DNA of 64,000 nt from Clostridium tertium. GTDB lineage: Bacteria; Bacillota; Clostridia; Clostridiales; Clostridiaceae. A model generated the notes under the pieces. That model did not search any database, was not told the DNA's origin, and saw only the letters and a program-made list of their open reading frames with translations. Location of the stretch: assembly GCF_017873245.1 (NCBI RefSeq), contig NZ_JAGGJY010000012.1, positions 62,001 to 126,000 on the forward strand. The letters run 5' to 3'. A program made the position numbers and the translations under genes. Below, one piece after another: positions 1 to 9,837 of the stretch. Numbering within the stretch: position 1 is the first letter of the stretch; the number at the start of each line of letters is the position of its first letter.

Positions 1-1893
1 TGTTATTTTGAATATATTTCCATACTTTATTCCTGCGTTTATTGTTATTTTCCCATTATGTAATTCTACTAATCCCTTAGTTAAAAATAACCCTAAACCA
101 CTTCCCTCCGATGGCCTATTTAATGATGTATTTACTTTTGTAAATTTATCAAATATAACCTTCCTCTTATCTTCTGGAATAGCTTCTGCATCATTTATAA
201 CTTCTATAATTATATTTTTCTTATTTTCTATTCTTAGCATAACGTATATATTACCTTTAAATTTACCATATTTTAAAGAATTAGATAAAATATTTAACAT
301 TATTCTCTCTATATAATCTTTATCACAATAAAAGTATATTTCTTCATACTCAGGATCAAAAGTTAATTTTGTTTCTCTGAGATTCATATAAAAATTACAT
401 GATAATACTACATTTTCTATTATATCTACAATATTATAAACTCTTTTATTAATTTCTAAAAATCCTTCTGAAAGCTTATTACTATCTATAAAGTTATTAA
501 TCGTTCTAATTAATCTTAGACAGTTTTGCCTTATTATATTATTATTTCTATTAATTTTTGTTACTTCACAATTCTTTAAATACATATCATTTAATTGAAG
601 TGCAGAATAAATAACATTTATAGGCGTTCTTAATTCATGTGATATATTAGAATAAAATTCATCCTTAATATTTTCATCATTAATTTTTTTCTCAAGTTTT
701 AAAATTTCATCTCTTTGCTTTACTAATTTAGTTACATCATTAAATAATAATATTTTTTTATCATCATAAATCTTAACTAAACTAACCTCTAGCTCTTTAA
801 TTTCTCCATATTCATCTTGTATGCTTACCTCAGCAGAAAAATTATTTATCTCATAATCATCAGGATATTCTATACCTATAATTTTATTTAATATATAGTT
901 TAGTCTTAATTCACTTTGAGTACATACTATTTTACTAGGCATATTATAATATATATCATTATAATAATTTGAATGAACCATTATATCATTTTCAAAAAGT
1001 AACAATCCATCAGAAAAGGCATTGACAACATCGTAATACCTTTTTTCACTTTTTTCTAAAAGCAAATTTAATTCTTTTAATTCCTTTTCTCTTCTTTTTA
1101 GATTTTTATGTAAATTGGTTTCAATCTTTCTTACTCTATTTAAACTTTCATATGCACTGGAATAAGCATTAGATAATAAAGCTTCTTCAAATTTATCATA
1201 GGCTAAAAAATATGATAATAATTTTATAATCCATATAAAAGAAATTAAATTAACACCCAATATTCCCATTAATGTAATAAGACTATCACTTACTATTAGT
1301 AATACACTAGTATATATAATCCATTTATTTCCCTTATCTAGCTTCTTATATTGATATACTATAAATCCAAATAAAATAAGTAATATAATTTGATTTATAA
1401 TAAATTGCTTATTAGGATTATATATATATCTTAAATAAGTTAATCCATTGTATGCTCTTAATGGAAACATATAAATTATAGGTATAACTATAATAAAAAC
1501 TAAATTTTGAATTTTAGGAGAATATCTTTTTTTATATAAAATTATGCTTGATATTATGTTTATTAGCTCTAAATATGTAATAATCCCTATAAAAGACAAA
1601 GGAAATCCAAGTATTTCCTCTTGCCATAAATACTCTAGGTCTATGAACCTTAACATAGCTATATAAAAATAACCAACTCCAATGTATTTTAACAATCCTA
1701 AATCCTTGTTGTTAACTTTTACAATGCTTATTATGAATATTAGTATTGATATTGAAAAGCAAAGTAATCTAGTTATAAATATGTATTCATTTACCATTTT
1801 AAAAACTATATTAATAATAATTAGCATTACAAGTATAGGTATAAATACATTAAACATTAACCCTTTACGCCTATAATTTTTTTCACTTAACAT
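1..1893 (-). CDS. Membrane sensor histidine kinase (3' end cut by window edge)
   Basis: An open frame of 631 codons reads from ATG at 1893 to base 1, so only the last few residues are missing. It starts MLSEKNYRRKG, followed by about eight hydrophobic segments (residues 10-235), a charged coiled coil (about 240-280), a PAS-like region, a HisKA box with the phospho-acceptor in SNISHELRTP (near residue 418), an N box (NILSNSLKYG) and a G2 box (GSGLGLFL). The ATP-lid motif reads INDAEAIP, with alanine where many relatives have glycine. It should autophosphorylate and signal to a response regulator that is not in view. It lies 18 bases downstream of a second kinase of the same architecture, probably co-transcribed. 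Ligand unknown. Confidence 0.88.
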   Translation of the reverse strand, partial: MLSEKNYRRKGLMFNVFIPILVMLIIINIVFKMVNEYIFITRLLCFSISILIFIISIVKVNNKDLGLLKYIGVGYFYIAMLRFIDLEYLWQEEILGFPLSFIGIITYLELINIISSIILYKKRYSPKIQNLVFIIVIPIIYMFPLRAYNGLTYLRYIYNPNKQFIINQIILLILFGFIVYQYKKLDKGNKWIIYTSVLLIVSDSLITLMGILGVNLISFIWIIKLLSYFLAYDKFEEALLSNAYSSAYESLNRVRKIETNLHKNLKRREKELKELNLLLEKSEKRYYDVVNAFSDGLLLFENDIMVHSNYYNDIYYNMPSKIVCTQSELRLNYILNKIIGIEYPDDYEINNFSAEVSIQDEYGEIKELEVSLVKIYDDKKILLFNDVTKLVKQRDEILKLEKKINDENIKDEFYSNISHELRTPINVIYSALQLNDMYLKNCEVTKINRNNNIIRQNCLRLIRTINNFIDSNKLSEGFLEINKRVYNIVDIIENVVLSCNFYMNLRETKLTFDPEYEEIYFYCDKDYIERIMLNILSNSLKYGKFKGNIYVMLRIENKKNIIIEVINDAEAIPEDKRKVIFDKFTKVNTSLNRPSEGSGLGLFLTKGLVELHNGKITINAGIKYGNIFKIT

Positions 1894-1911
1894 CTATCTT
1901 CTAATCACCCT

Positions 1912-3831
1912 TCATTTATACAACTTAATTGTAAAAATAGTTCCTTTTCCTATATCACTAATTATTTCTACATCTCCATTTTGAGCCTTAATTAAATTAT
2001 ATACAACAAAAAGACCTACTCCAAAACCTGTTGAGCTATTATTTTTTACTCTATCTTCAACTTCATACTTTTTAAATGCTTTTTTTATAAATTCTTTGCT
2101 CATACCTATTCCAGTATCACCTACCTCTATAAGTACTTCCTCTTCTGAATCTTTTATATTTATAAATATAGTTCCATTCTCATTAGTAAATTTTAATGAA
2201 TTTGATACTAAATTTAATATAACTCTTTGCATCATCTCTTTATCAAAATAAACATATATCTCTTCTTCATCAGTATCGAAAAGTATATTTATTCCTTTGC
2301 TCTTTATATGTGTAGAAAGAGAATCTAGGTAATCCTCAACAAATTCTACGATATTATCTAAAACTAAGTGAGCCTCTAAGTTTTCCGAATCTATTTTACT
2401 TGTATCTATAAGATTATTAGCAAACTTAGTAAGAAGAAAGCAATTTTGCTTACTTATTTCATTATAAGCACTTATTTTTTCTATATCATTATTTTCAATT
2501 AATATTTTCTCTAATTGTATTGCCGAATATATTACACTTATAGGTATCTTTAAATCATGAGAAATATTCGATAAAAAGTTTTTCTTTATTTCTTCTTTCA
2601 TCTTTATGCTCTCTAACTCTTCTTTCATAGATACGAGCTTTATTTCTTCAGTTAAGTCTTTTAATAATAATATACATTCTGATTCTTCACCATTTAAAGA
2701 AAAGAATCTAACTTCTACTTTCTTATCATCTTTATCTATTGTCGTTGAATATGGCCCTTTATTTATATCAACTACTATTTTTCTTATATCAATATTAAAA
2801 TCTATATAGTTATCTATTCTTCTATTTACAACTTCTCTTAAATTTTCTTTTTCTATTATTTTCAAAAAATTTGAATTACAATAAGATATCCTAAGATTAT
2901 TATTTATTATCACTATAGGATCAGGTAAACAACCTAAAAAACTTTTATATACTAAATGTCTATCCTTTAACTTTCTATAAGCTTCTTCTAGTTTATAGTT
3001 ACTTTCTATTATTTCTTTATTTATCTCTTCTAATTTTTTATTTGTCTCAACTGTTTCTTTAAAAATAAAATTATAATTTTCCTTTGCTATATTGACTATT
3101 ACAAATAAAATTGTAGCTGTATAAATCAACAATTTTATTACACTAACTATATCAACTAGCAAATATATTTCTATATTTTTCATAAAAATTCTAATAATAA
3201 AATCTATCGTTATAATATTAAAATTTAACTTTAGTAAATATATTTTTTTATTAAATATTCCCTTATTTATATTAAGATATCTATATGTTGCTATTAGAAG
3301 CACTGCAGTTGTAATTATATATAATAAATATATAAAATTCTTATATGTAATATTATTTATTAAACTTAAAAATGAAACAATCCCAAATAATAAAATATAC
3401 TCTAAATATATTTTATTACAAATTCCAGTATCATCTTTATATTTAGCTATTATATAATATAGAAGTACTATATTAAGAGATTTAAACTCATAACACCTAC
3501 TATATCCCATCTTAGAAAGAACTATTTTCAATTCTTGAAATTGATTTTCAGGAGTTGAAAATACCATAAAAACTATACACATAATAAAAAGAAATATTTG
3601 CAATATTCCATATATTTGCTTCTTAGTTAGACTCTTTAAATGTATTATAAACATAAGTAAAATCATAACTATTATTATATTCAACGCTTGTACAATATCA
3701 TATATGGCTATAAAGTCATATATTAAAGCTATCTGGTACATACTAAAGAAAATTAAGCTTATTAATATATATGATAATAATTTTTTCATATCAATATAAT
3801 AAATTTTCATTCTAAAATTATTATAATCCAC
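1912..3831 (-). CDS. Membrane sensor histidine kinase
   Basis: About 639 residues. I prefer the GTG start at 3831 because AGGAG lies five bases upstream; the frame stays open to 3852. The N-terminal half has about eight membrane segments, then a coiled coil (about 265-300), a PAS-like domain (about 300-395), HisKA with SNISHDLKIP (His near residue 425), an N box (NLVSNSLKFT), a G1 box (VGDTGIGMS) and a G2 box (GFGVGLFVV). All catalytic motifs are intact. It is followed after 18 bases by a second kinase with the same layout, which suggests duplication. No response regulator gene adjoins either one. The sensed signal cannot be read from sequence. Confidence 0.9.
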   Translation of the reverse strand: MDYNNFRMKIYYIDMKKLLSYILISLIFFSMYQIALIYDFIAIYDIVQALNIIIVMILLMFIIHLKSLTKKQIYGILQIFLFIMCIVFMVFSTPENQFQELKIVLSKMGYSRCYEFKSLNIVLLYYIIAKYKDDTGICNKIYLEYILLFGIVSFLSLINNITYKNFIYLLYIITTAVLLIATYRYLNINKGIFNKKIYLLKLNFNIITIDFIIRIFMKNIEIYLLVDIVSVIKLLIYTATILFVIVNIAKENYNFIFKETVETNKKLEEINKEIIESNYKLEEAYRKLKDRHLVYKSFLGCLPDPIVIINNNLRISYCNSNFLKIIEKENLREVVNRRIDNYIDFNIDIRKIVVDINKGPYSTTIDKDDKKVEVRFFSLNGEESECILLLKDLTEEIKLVSMKEELESIKMKEEIKKNFLSNISHDLKIPISVIYSAIQLEKILIENNDIEKISAYNEISKQNCFLLTKFANNLIDTSKIDSENLEAHLVLDNIVEFVEDYLDSLSTHIKSKGINILFDTDEEEIYVYFDKEMMQRVILNLVSNSLKFTNENGTIFINIKDSEEEVLIEVGDTGIGMSKEFIKKAFKKYEVEDRVKNNSSTGFGVGLFVVYNLIKAQNGDVEIISDIGKGTIFTIKLYK

Positions 3832-3932
3832 ACTATTTCTCCTCGCTAGCAATTATTACTACATAATTTTACATCATTTACTTTTATATGTGAATAAATT
3901 TAGAAAATTTTGTAGATTTTTTGTAGATATGG

Positions 3933-3969
3933 TAAGTATATGAACTTATTATATAAGTTCATATACTTA
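3933..3969. terminator. Long perfect inverted repeat, probable bidirectional terminator
   Basis: Arms of 16 bases (3933-3948 and 3954-3969) pair perfectly around a five-base loop. It lies between the lipase gene end and the histidine kinase start. The T-tract after it is weak on both strands, so termination is likely but an operator role cannot be excluded. Confidence 0.5.
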
Positions 3970-3982
3970 TTTCTTTAATATT

Positions 3983-4900
3983 CTATTTTTCTAACCATTT
4001 TATAATATCATTAATAACTTCATCTTTATTTGCTTCATTTAGCATCTCATGCCTTCCATCTTTATATAACTTATAACTAATGTCTTTTACACCAATTTTT
4101 TTATAGCTTTCATAAAGATTTATTATTCCTTCCCCAAAATAACCAACTGGATCTCTATCTCCCGCAAAAATATAAATAGGAATGTCTAAAGCTTTTACTT
4201 TTTCTAAATTTTCATTTTTATGTATATCCCATAATCCATTTATTAAATCATAATAAAAAGGAGTTGGATATATAAATCCACAGTACTCATCATTTATATA
4301 TTTGTCTACTTCATTTTCATCTGAGCATAACCAATCAAAACTAGTCCTTGGATTTTTTACACTTTTATTAAATCCCCCAAATGATAACTTGTCCATTAAT
4401 CCACTTCTTTTATTATTTCCTTTAATAAACATTTCAAATTTAGCAACAGCTAATCCAGCTTTAGTAAAGGCTTTTGGACTTCCATTGCTTCCAGATAAAA
4501 TAAGAGCATCAATAGTATCCCCATACATTTGTATATATCTTTGACTTAAGAAAGATCCCATGCTATGACCAAATAATATTAATGGTATCTCTTTATTTTC
4601 ATTTTTTATAATTTCATTTAATCTTCTTATATCTTCAATCATTGAATAAAATCTATTTTCTTTACTTATAAAACCCAGTTCATTTAAGTCATTTACACTT
4701 TTTCCATGCCCACTATGATCATGAGCATAAACTGTATATCCCTCTTCAACAAGTCTATTTGCAAAATAATCATATCTTCCAGCCCATTCTGACATCCCAT
4801 GAACTATTTGAATAACAGCTTTTGGCTTCCTTGAATTATCACTCCATTTATAGCAACTAATATTTATTCCTTCTTTATTCTTAAAAACAAAATTTTTCAT
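3983..4900 (-). CDS. Alpha/beta hydrolase, monoacylglycerol lipase / lysophospholipase family
   Basis: A 305-residue cytoplasmic serine hydrolase of the Hydrolase_4 (S33 aminopeptidase-like) family, expected to cleave monoacylglycerols or lysophospholipids. The nucleophile is in GHSMGS (Ser113). The oxyanion-hole HG is at residues 34-35, with the acid in AGDRDP (about 249) and the catalytic His in GRHEML (about 284). Length matches the family. GGGGGAG precedes the ATG by six bases. A strong promoter lies upstream. No signal peptide. Monocistronic. The true lipid substrate is inferred from family only. Confidence 0.88.
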   Translation of the reverse strand: MKNFVFKNKEGINISCYKWSDNSRKPKAVIQIVHGMSEWAGRYDYFANRLVEEGYTVYAHDHSGHGKSVNDLNELGFISKENRFYSMIEDIRRLNEIIKNENKEIPLILFGHSMGSFLSQRYIQMYGDTIDALILSGSNGSPKAFTKAGLAVAKFEMFIKGNNKRSGLMDKLSFGGFNKSVKNPRTSFDWLCSDENEVDKYINDEYCGFIYPTPFYYDLINGLWDIHKNENLEKVKALDIPIYIFAGDRDPVGYFGEGIINLYESYKKIGVKDISYKLYKDGRHEMLNEANKDEVINDIIKWLEK

Positions 4901-4929
4901 AGTAACTCCCCCGATTTTCTATTTATTAT

Positions 4930-4958
4930 ATTATCTCTTCTATATTTATCCCTGTCAA
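4930..4958 (-). promoter_or_regulatory. Sigma-A promoter of the lipase gene
   Basis: On the minus strand TTGACA (4958-4953) is followed by 17 bases and GATAAT (4935-4930), about 30 bases before the lipase start. Confidence 0.65.
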
Positions 4959-4994
4959 ACTTCAATAATTAATAAAATCTTATAACAACCTTAT

Positions 4995-5022
4995 TTGTAA
5001 GTATATAAAGTTATGATATACT
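4995..5022 (+). promoter_or_regulatory. Promoter of murT-gatD
   Basis: TTGTAA (4995-5000), 16-base spacer, TATACT (5017-5022) preceded by TGA as an extended -10. It points to murT and leaves a leader of roughly 80 bases. Confidence 0.5.
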
Positions 5023-5074
5023 ATTCATAGTTAAAATCAAAAATTTATTATTATTTGATTATCTATTAATATTA

Positions 5075-6466
5075 TTGTATATAATATTGGATAAGTATTA
5101 TAAGGTGGTGAAAAAGATTAGTATTAAATCAATAATAAGCATTATAGCTTCAAAAATTACAATTTTTCTAACAAAAACAATACTAAAAGGGGGAACAACC
5201 TTTCCTGGAAAAGTAGCCTTAAAAATAGATAGAAATATACTTTCAAAGGTATCCAAAGGCTACAAAGTAGTTTTAATCACAGGTACTAACGGTAAAACTA
5301 CTACGACTAGCATGATTTATAACATTATAAAAGAAAGCGGAAATAAGGTTATTACTAATAATACTGGTGCAAACCTTTTTCCTGGAATAGTTACAACCTT
5401 CATTGATAACTATAAGTTCTTTAATAAAGTTGAAGATTCTTATGCAGTTATTGAAGTTGATGAAGCTAACTTAAAATATATAACTGAATATATTAATCCA
5501 GAAATAATAACTGTGACAAACCTTTTTAGAGATCAGCTAGATAGATATGGTGAAGTTTACACTACTTTATCAAAAATATTAGAAGGAATACATCTTTCTC
5601 CTAATACTACATTAGTCTTAAATGGAGATGAATCTCTCTTAGGTAAATTAGAACTTCCAAATAAAACTGTATTTTATGGTTTTAATGCAAGTATAGGAGA
5701 TAATAAAGATATAGAAATAAATGCTGATGCTAAGTTCTGCAAATTCTGTAAGTCTCCTTATGAATATAATCATATTACATATAATCATTTAGGTGACTTC
5801 TACTGTACAGGCTGTGGCTTTAAAAGAGCTCCTTTAGAATATGCAGTAACTGAAATTTTAGAACTAACACCTGATAGTTCAACTGTAAAGCTTAATGATT
5901 TAGAAGTTACTATAAGCCAATCAGGTGCTTATAACATTTATAACGGTCTTTGTGCTTATGCTGTAACTAAAGAAATTGGAATAAATGATACTTCAATAAA
6001 AAAATCATTACAAAACCAAGATTCTAGTTTTGGAAGACAAGAAGCATTAAATATTGAAGGTAAAGATGTAAAGATTATTTTAGTTAAAAACCCTGCAGGA
6101 TATAATCAAGCTTTAGATACGCTTTGTTTAAATAAAGATCCTTTTGCTGCAGCATTTCTTTTAAATGATAATTATGCAGATGGTACTGATGTTTCTTGGA
6201 TATGGGATGTTGACTTTGAAAAGCTTCATGACCTTAATATTAATGAAGTATTTGTTTCTGGTATAAGATGTTATGATATGGCAGTTAGACTTAATGTAGC
6301 TGGATTAAATAAAGATAACTTTATAATTGAAGAAACTTTTGAAAGGCTAACAGAAAAAATTAAAAATAGTAAAAATGATAAAATTTATATTCTTGCTACT
6401 TACACTGCTATGATTAACTTTAGAAAATATCTTCATTCAAAAGGTTACATTAAAAAACTTTGGTAA
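5075..6466 (+). CDS. murT: Lipid II isoglutaminyl synthase, MurT subunit
   Basis: MurT works with GatD to amidate the alpha-carboxyl of D-Glu in the lipid II stem peptide. The sequence has a Mur-ligase P-loop (TGTNGKTT, residues 70-77), a ligase central domain, a four-cysteine ribbon typical of MurT (CKFC at about 211 and CTGC near 240), and a C-terminal DUF1727-type domain. Length 463 is normal. The start is uncertain: TTG at 5075 has no ribosome binding site, while GTG at 5105 or 5108 near TAAGG would give a protein beginning about 10 residues later, fitting the usual hydrophobic MurT N-terminus. gatD follows after 16 bases with its own AGGAGG, so the pair is an operon. Confidence 0.95.
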   Translation: MYIILDKYYKVVKKISIKSIISIIASKITIFLTKTILKGGTTFPGKVALKIDRNILSKVSKGYKVVLITGTNGKTTTTSMIYNIIKESGNKVITNNTGANLFPGIVTTFIDNYKFFNKVEDSYAVIEVDEANLKYITEYINPEIITVTNLFRDQLDRYGEVYTTLSKILEGIHLSPNTTLVLNGDESLLGKLELPNKTVFYGFNASIGDNKDIEINADAKFCKFCKSPYEYNHITYNHLGDFYCTGCGFKRAPLEYAVTEILELTPDSSTVKLNDLEVTISQSGAYNIYNGLCAYAVTKEIGINDTSIKKSLQNQDSSFGRQEALNIEGKDVKIILVKNPAGYNQALDTLCLNKDPFAAAFLLNDNYADGTDVSWIWDVDFEKLHDLNINEVFVSGIRCYDMAVRLNVAGLNKDNFIIEETFERLTEKIKNSKNDKIYILATYTAMINFRKYLHSKGYIKKLW

Positions 6467-6482
6467 ATAAGGAGGTTTATAA

Positions 6483-7211
6483 ATGGAATTAAATATTTGT
6501 CATCTTTATCCTGATTTACTTAATGTTTATGGAGATGTTGGTAATATTCTAATACTTAAACATAGAGCTGAGCAAAGAGGAATAAAGGTTAATATAATTA
6601 ATACGTCATTAAATGATGAATTTGACTCAGAAAATACAGATATACTATTTTTTGGTGGCGGTCAAGATTTTGAGCAATCAATAGTTTCTAATGATTTAAA
6701 AACTATAAAAAAACCTAGCTTGCAAAAATATATTGAAGATGAAAAGGTCGTTATTGCAATTTGTGGTGGTTATCAATTGCTTGGAAAATATTATATGGCT
6801 CCAAATGGAGAAAAAATTGAAGGTTTAGGAATTCTTGATATATATACAGAAGGTGGAGATACTCGCTTTATAGGAAATACAGTTATATATAATGAAGAGT
6901 TTAATGAAACATATGTAGGTTTTGAAAATCACTCTGGTAGAACTTATACTAACGGGTTAAAACCACTAGGAAAGTGTGTACATGGCTATGGAAATAACGG
7001 TGACGATGGAAACGAAGGTTGTATATATAAAAATACATTCTGTAGCTATTTCCATGGATCATTATTATCTAAAAATCCTGAGTTAGCAGATAGATTTTTA
7101 AATATAGCTTTAAGTAAAAAATATGATAATGTAAACCTAGAAAAAATAGATGATTCTCTTGAACTAAAAGCAAAAGAAGTTATGATAAAAAGATTAGAAA
7201 ATAAGAAATAA
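6483..7211 (+). CDS. gatD: Lipid II isoglutaminyl synthase, GatD glutaminase subunit
   Basis: A class I glutamine amidotransferase-like (CobB/CobQ type) subunit of 242 residues that hydrolyses glutamine and passes ammonia to MurT. The nucleophile Cys94 sits in AICGGYQ, and the catalytic His is in FHGSLL (about residue 191). AAGGAGG lies eight bases before the ATG. It is the second gene of the murT-gatD operon and is followed by a strong terminator. Amidated peptidoglycan is required for efficient cross-linking in many Firmicutes. Confidence 0.95.
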   Translation: MELNICHLYPDLLNVYGDVGNILILKHRAEQRGIKVNIINTSLNDEFDSENTDILFFGGGQDFEQSIVSNDLKTIKKPSLQKYIEDEKVVIAICGGYQLLGKYYMAPNGEKIEGLGILDIYTEGGDTRFIGNTVIYNEEFNETYVGFENHSGRTYTNGLKPLGKCVHGYGNNGDDGNEGCIYKNTFCSYFHGSLLSKNPELADRFLNIALSKKYDNVNLEKIDDSLELKAKEVMIKRLENKK

Positions 7212-7252
7212 AATTAAGGCAAACTATTATACACAGTAGTTTGCCTTAATTT
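7211..7252. terminator. Bidirectional terminator between gatD and deacetylase gene
   Basis: Perfect 16-base arms (7211-7226 and 7237-7252) flank a ten-base loop, with A-rich and T-rich ends on the two sides. The genes on either side converge here. Confidence 0.85.
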
Positions 7253-7253
7253 T

Positions 7254-8012
7254 TTATTTATTTAATACATTTATATCTTTTAAATATTGAATTTCCCAGT
7301 CTTCTATTTCATTTAATGACTTAAATCTATAGCCTTTTTCTTTATAAAAATCAATTATACCTTGAAGTGATTCTACAGTAGCATATTTGTCCCCTAAATC
7401 ATGCATAAGAACTACTTCAACATCATATAATCCACCTTCATCTCTTATTCTTGAATTAATAAACTCTGCTGATATATCTTTAGATTCCGCATCTCCTACT
7501 GCAATAGTCCAATCTATATAATATTCACCATTTTTTGATATACTCTCTTTTATTTTAGATAATACATTAATATCACAAACCTTGTTATCAGCACCACCTG
7601 GTAATCTTATAAAATTTAAGTTTCTTTTTCCTAATATACTTTCAATAGTACTCTTGCATTTATCTAAATCTTTAAAATAATTTTCTTCACTTTTATATAG
7701 AGATGTATAATCATGCATATTGCAATGAGGCATTATGCACATTCCACTTTCATTTAGTGATTTTATCATATATGGATATATATTAGCAGAATCTCCAACA
7801 ACAAAAAAAGTTGCTTTTATATTATTTTCATTTAATATATTAATTAACTCTTTAGTTATATTTACAGATGGTCCATCATCAAAAGTTAAATATACAGTTT
7901 TCATATGATTTTCTGTATACAATGCAGAAACTGGGATATAATTTATATTGTTAAGAAATATAAAAAGTGCAATAAAACTAATAAATCTACTAAACTTTTT
8001 GATATTAACCAC
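7254..8012 (-). CDS. Polysaccharide deacetylase family protein
   Basis: A 252-residue NodB-domain (carbohydrate esterase 4) protein. It has an N-terminal hydrophobic signal/anchor (residues 9-30), the metal and catalytic motif TFDDGP (Asp45, Asp46), the His pair HCNMH (96, 100), an RLPGG motif and a C-terminal LMHD. It probably removes acetyl groups from peptidoglycan GlcNAc or another surface glycan outside the cell. The predicted start is GTG at 8012, which overlaps a purine-rich AGAGGTGG, so the exact start is uncertain. It converges on gatD and shares its terminator. Confidence 0.88.
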   Translation of the reverse strand: MVNIKKFSRFISFIALFIFLNNINYIPVSALYTENHMKTVYLTFDDGPSVNITKELINILNENNIKATFFVVGDSANIYPYMIKSLNESGMCIMPHCNMHDYTSLYKSEENYFKDLDKCKSTIESILGKRNLNFIRLPGGADNKVCDINVLSKIKESISKNGEYYIDWTIAVGDAESKDISAEFINSRIRDEGGLYDVEVVLMHDLGDKYATVESLQGIIDFYKEKGYRFKSLNEIEDWEIQYLKDINVLNK

Positions 8013-8422
8013 CTCTTTCTTATATTTCTATTTTGTACAATTATTAAATTTATATTACATGTAAATTAAACCACTTAACAATCATTCTATATGTTGTTAT
8101 TATGTAAAGTGGGTGTTATACTTAAATTTGTGTATAAACCTAATAGCTTCAAAATAAGAAATTAAATCATATTCATGTTTAAGTTGTTAATATACATCTT
8201 ATTTATAGTATTATATTAAATAGACAATAAACCTATTTAATATTAATTACATATGCTTTAAGTGAATATTTTAAAAGAAGCCATATATTGTTTAAATTTT
8301 TATATAAATTACTAAAATACATAATTTAAAAAATATTATATTAATATAATTAGGTTATCTATTTTTGTTAGCTATATAATTTATTACAACTTATATATAT
8401 TAAAATCTTTAGAAATGGGGAG
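8013..8422. other. 410-base intergenic region between divergent genes
   Basis: Very AT-rich DNA between the deacetylase gene (minus) and the carboxypeptidase gene (plus). Several TATAAT-like boxes occur, for example near 8376-8381, but none pairs with a good -35 at normal spacing. It should hold both divergent promoters. I see no RNA structure, repeat or convincing small gene. Confidence 0.4.
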
Positions 8423-9718
8423 ATGAAATTGAAAAAGAAAAATTTACTAAAGTCGCTGGCAGTTGCTCTTTCTATTTCGTTATTAGCTCCTTTTGCTAAT
8501 AAAGTAAGTGCACAAGAGACAAATATTCAAACTCCAGAAATTATTGGAGAAGCCGCTGTAACAATGGACATTAATACAGGTGAAATTATTTATTCAAAAA
8601 ATGCTGATTTAAAATTATCACCTGCAAGTACTACTAAACTTATGACTGCTCTACTTTTTGCAGAGAACAAGTCAAAATCAGACACATTAACTTTTAGTGA
8701 TACTGTCGTTAAGGTAACTGAAACATCCCTAAATAACTACAAAGCAATAAATCCTGGAGATAAAATTTCAGCAGAAGATACTATGAAAGCTGTAATGATA
8801 TTTTCTGCAAATGATACTGCTTATTTAATGGCAGAGTCAGTTGGTGGTACAGTAGATAACTTTATAAATATGATGAACAATAAGGCTGCGGAATTAGGAC
8901 TTAAAAATACTCATTTTGTTAATCCATCAGGATTAGAAATTGATCCTTTAAATCCTAGCAATACTGAAATAAATCAAACTACAGCATATGACTTAGCTCA
9001 AATAGGAATTGCTGCTTTTAAAAACGATTGGGTTAGAGAAACCATGGCTCCTAAGAGTGGTGAAATTAGTGTTAGCCTTTCAGGCACACCTATAATAATT
9101 GAATCTAGAAACAAATTACTTGGTAAAAATGGTAATATAGGTGGTAAAACAGGAACTGAAGAACAAGCTGGACACTGCTTTGTCGGATTTTATGAAAGAG
9201 ATGGTAGAGATCTAGTTACTGTAGTTCTAAAATCTGAATATGGTGCAACTGGTCTTAATGTATTTGAAGATACAGAAAAATTAGCTAACTATAGTTATTC
9301 AGCACCAAAAGAAATCTATAAAAATGCTGGTGATGAAATTGGCACTGTAGATTTAACTTACAAATCATTTAGATTCTTTGGTCCTGAAAAGCAAATAACA
9401 GCTCCTATAGTTGTTAACGAAGATGTAGAATACTATAAAAATGATTTTAATGATAAAAATGCTACTCTTTCTTATAATGGAGATGTAAAAGATGCTTGGA
9501 AATTAAGTGGTAATAAAGAAGTTAAGTTAACATTTTCTACTCCAGGACATACTGAAGATGTTTTAGGAATGGTTAAACTTTCATCTTTTGAGCTTATTAA
9601 AGCTAATTTACCTATATATTTATTATCATTATTAATTATTGTAATTATATTAGTTTTAATATTATTTATAGTAAGAATAATTAATATGAAAAAAAGAAGA
9701 AGAAGAAGATATTATTAA
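8423..9718 (+). CDS. D-alanyl-D-alanine carboxypeptidase (S11, DacF/PBP5-like)
   Basis: A penicillin-binding DD-carboxypeptidase trimming the terminal D-Ala of peptidoglycan. It has a signal peptide (cleavage near VSA-QE, residue 30), the SxxK motif at Ser69-Lys72, SAN at 128-130 and KTG near 240, then a PBP5 C-terminal beta domain. It ends in a transmembrane helix followed by a cluster of arginines, so it is anchored at both ends or by the C-terminus. GGGGAG directly abuts the ATG at 8423, so TTG at 8429, six bases further on, is the more likely start. A terminator follows. A single-gene unit. Confidence 0.92.
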   Translation: MKLKKKNLLKSLAVALSISLLAPFANKVSAQETNIQTPEIIGEAAVTMDINTGEIIYSKNADLKLSPASTTKLMTALLFAENKSKSDTLTFSDTVVKVTETSLNNYKAINPGDKISAEDTMKAVMIFSANDTAYLMAESVGGTVDNFINMMNNKAAELGLKNTHFVNPSGLEIDPLNPSNTEINQTTAYDLAQIGIAAFKNDWVRETMAPKSGEISVSLSGTPIIIESRNKLLGKNGNIGGKTGTEEQAGHCFVGFYERDGRDLVTVVLKSEYGATGLNVFEDTEKLANYSYSAPKEIYKNAGDEIGTVDLTYKSFRFFGPEKQITAPIVVNEDVEYYKNDFNDKNATLSYNGDVKDAWKLSGNKEVKLTFSTPGHTEDVLGMVKLSSFELIKANLPIYLLSLLIIVIILVLILFIVRIINMKKRRRRRYY

Positions 9719-9756
9719 AAATAAAAGGTGGATTTAATTAAATCTACCTTTTATTT
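9719..9756 (+). terminator. Terminator after carboxypeptidase gene
   Basis: Arms 9719-9736 and 9739-9756 pair over 18 bases with one G-T wobble; a T-rich stretch follows. Confidence 0.75.
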
Positions 9757-9794
9757 AATTTTAATTCTTATTTATATAAATTAGAATAAATATA

Positions 9795-9803
9795 TGCTAT
9801 AAT
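9795..9803 (+). promoter_or_regulatory. Extended -10 element for flavin reductase gene
   Basis: TGC directly precedes TATAAT (9798-9803). No clear -35 is seen. The start codon is 35 bases downstream. Confidence 0.45.
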
Positions 9804-9837
9804 CCTAAAGAAAATATTTTAAAGGGGAGATTCTATT

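Noticed and set aside
8091..8165. Short plus-strand frame in the deacetylase-carboxypeptidase gap
   Set aside because: No ribosome binding site and no recognisable composition.
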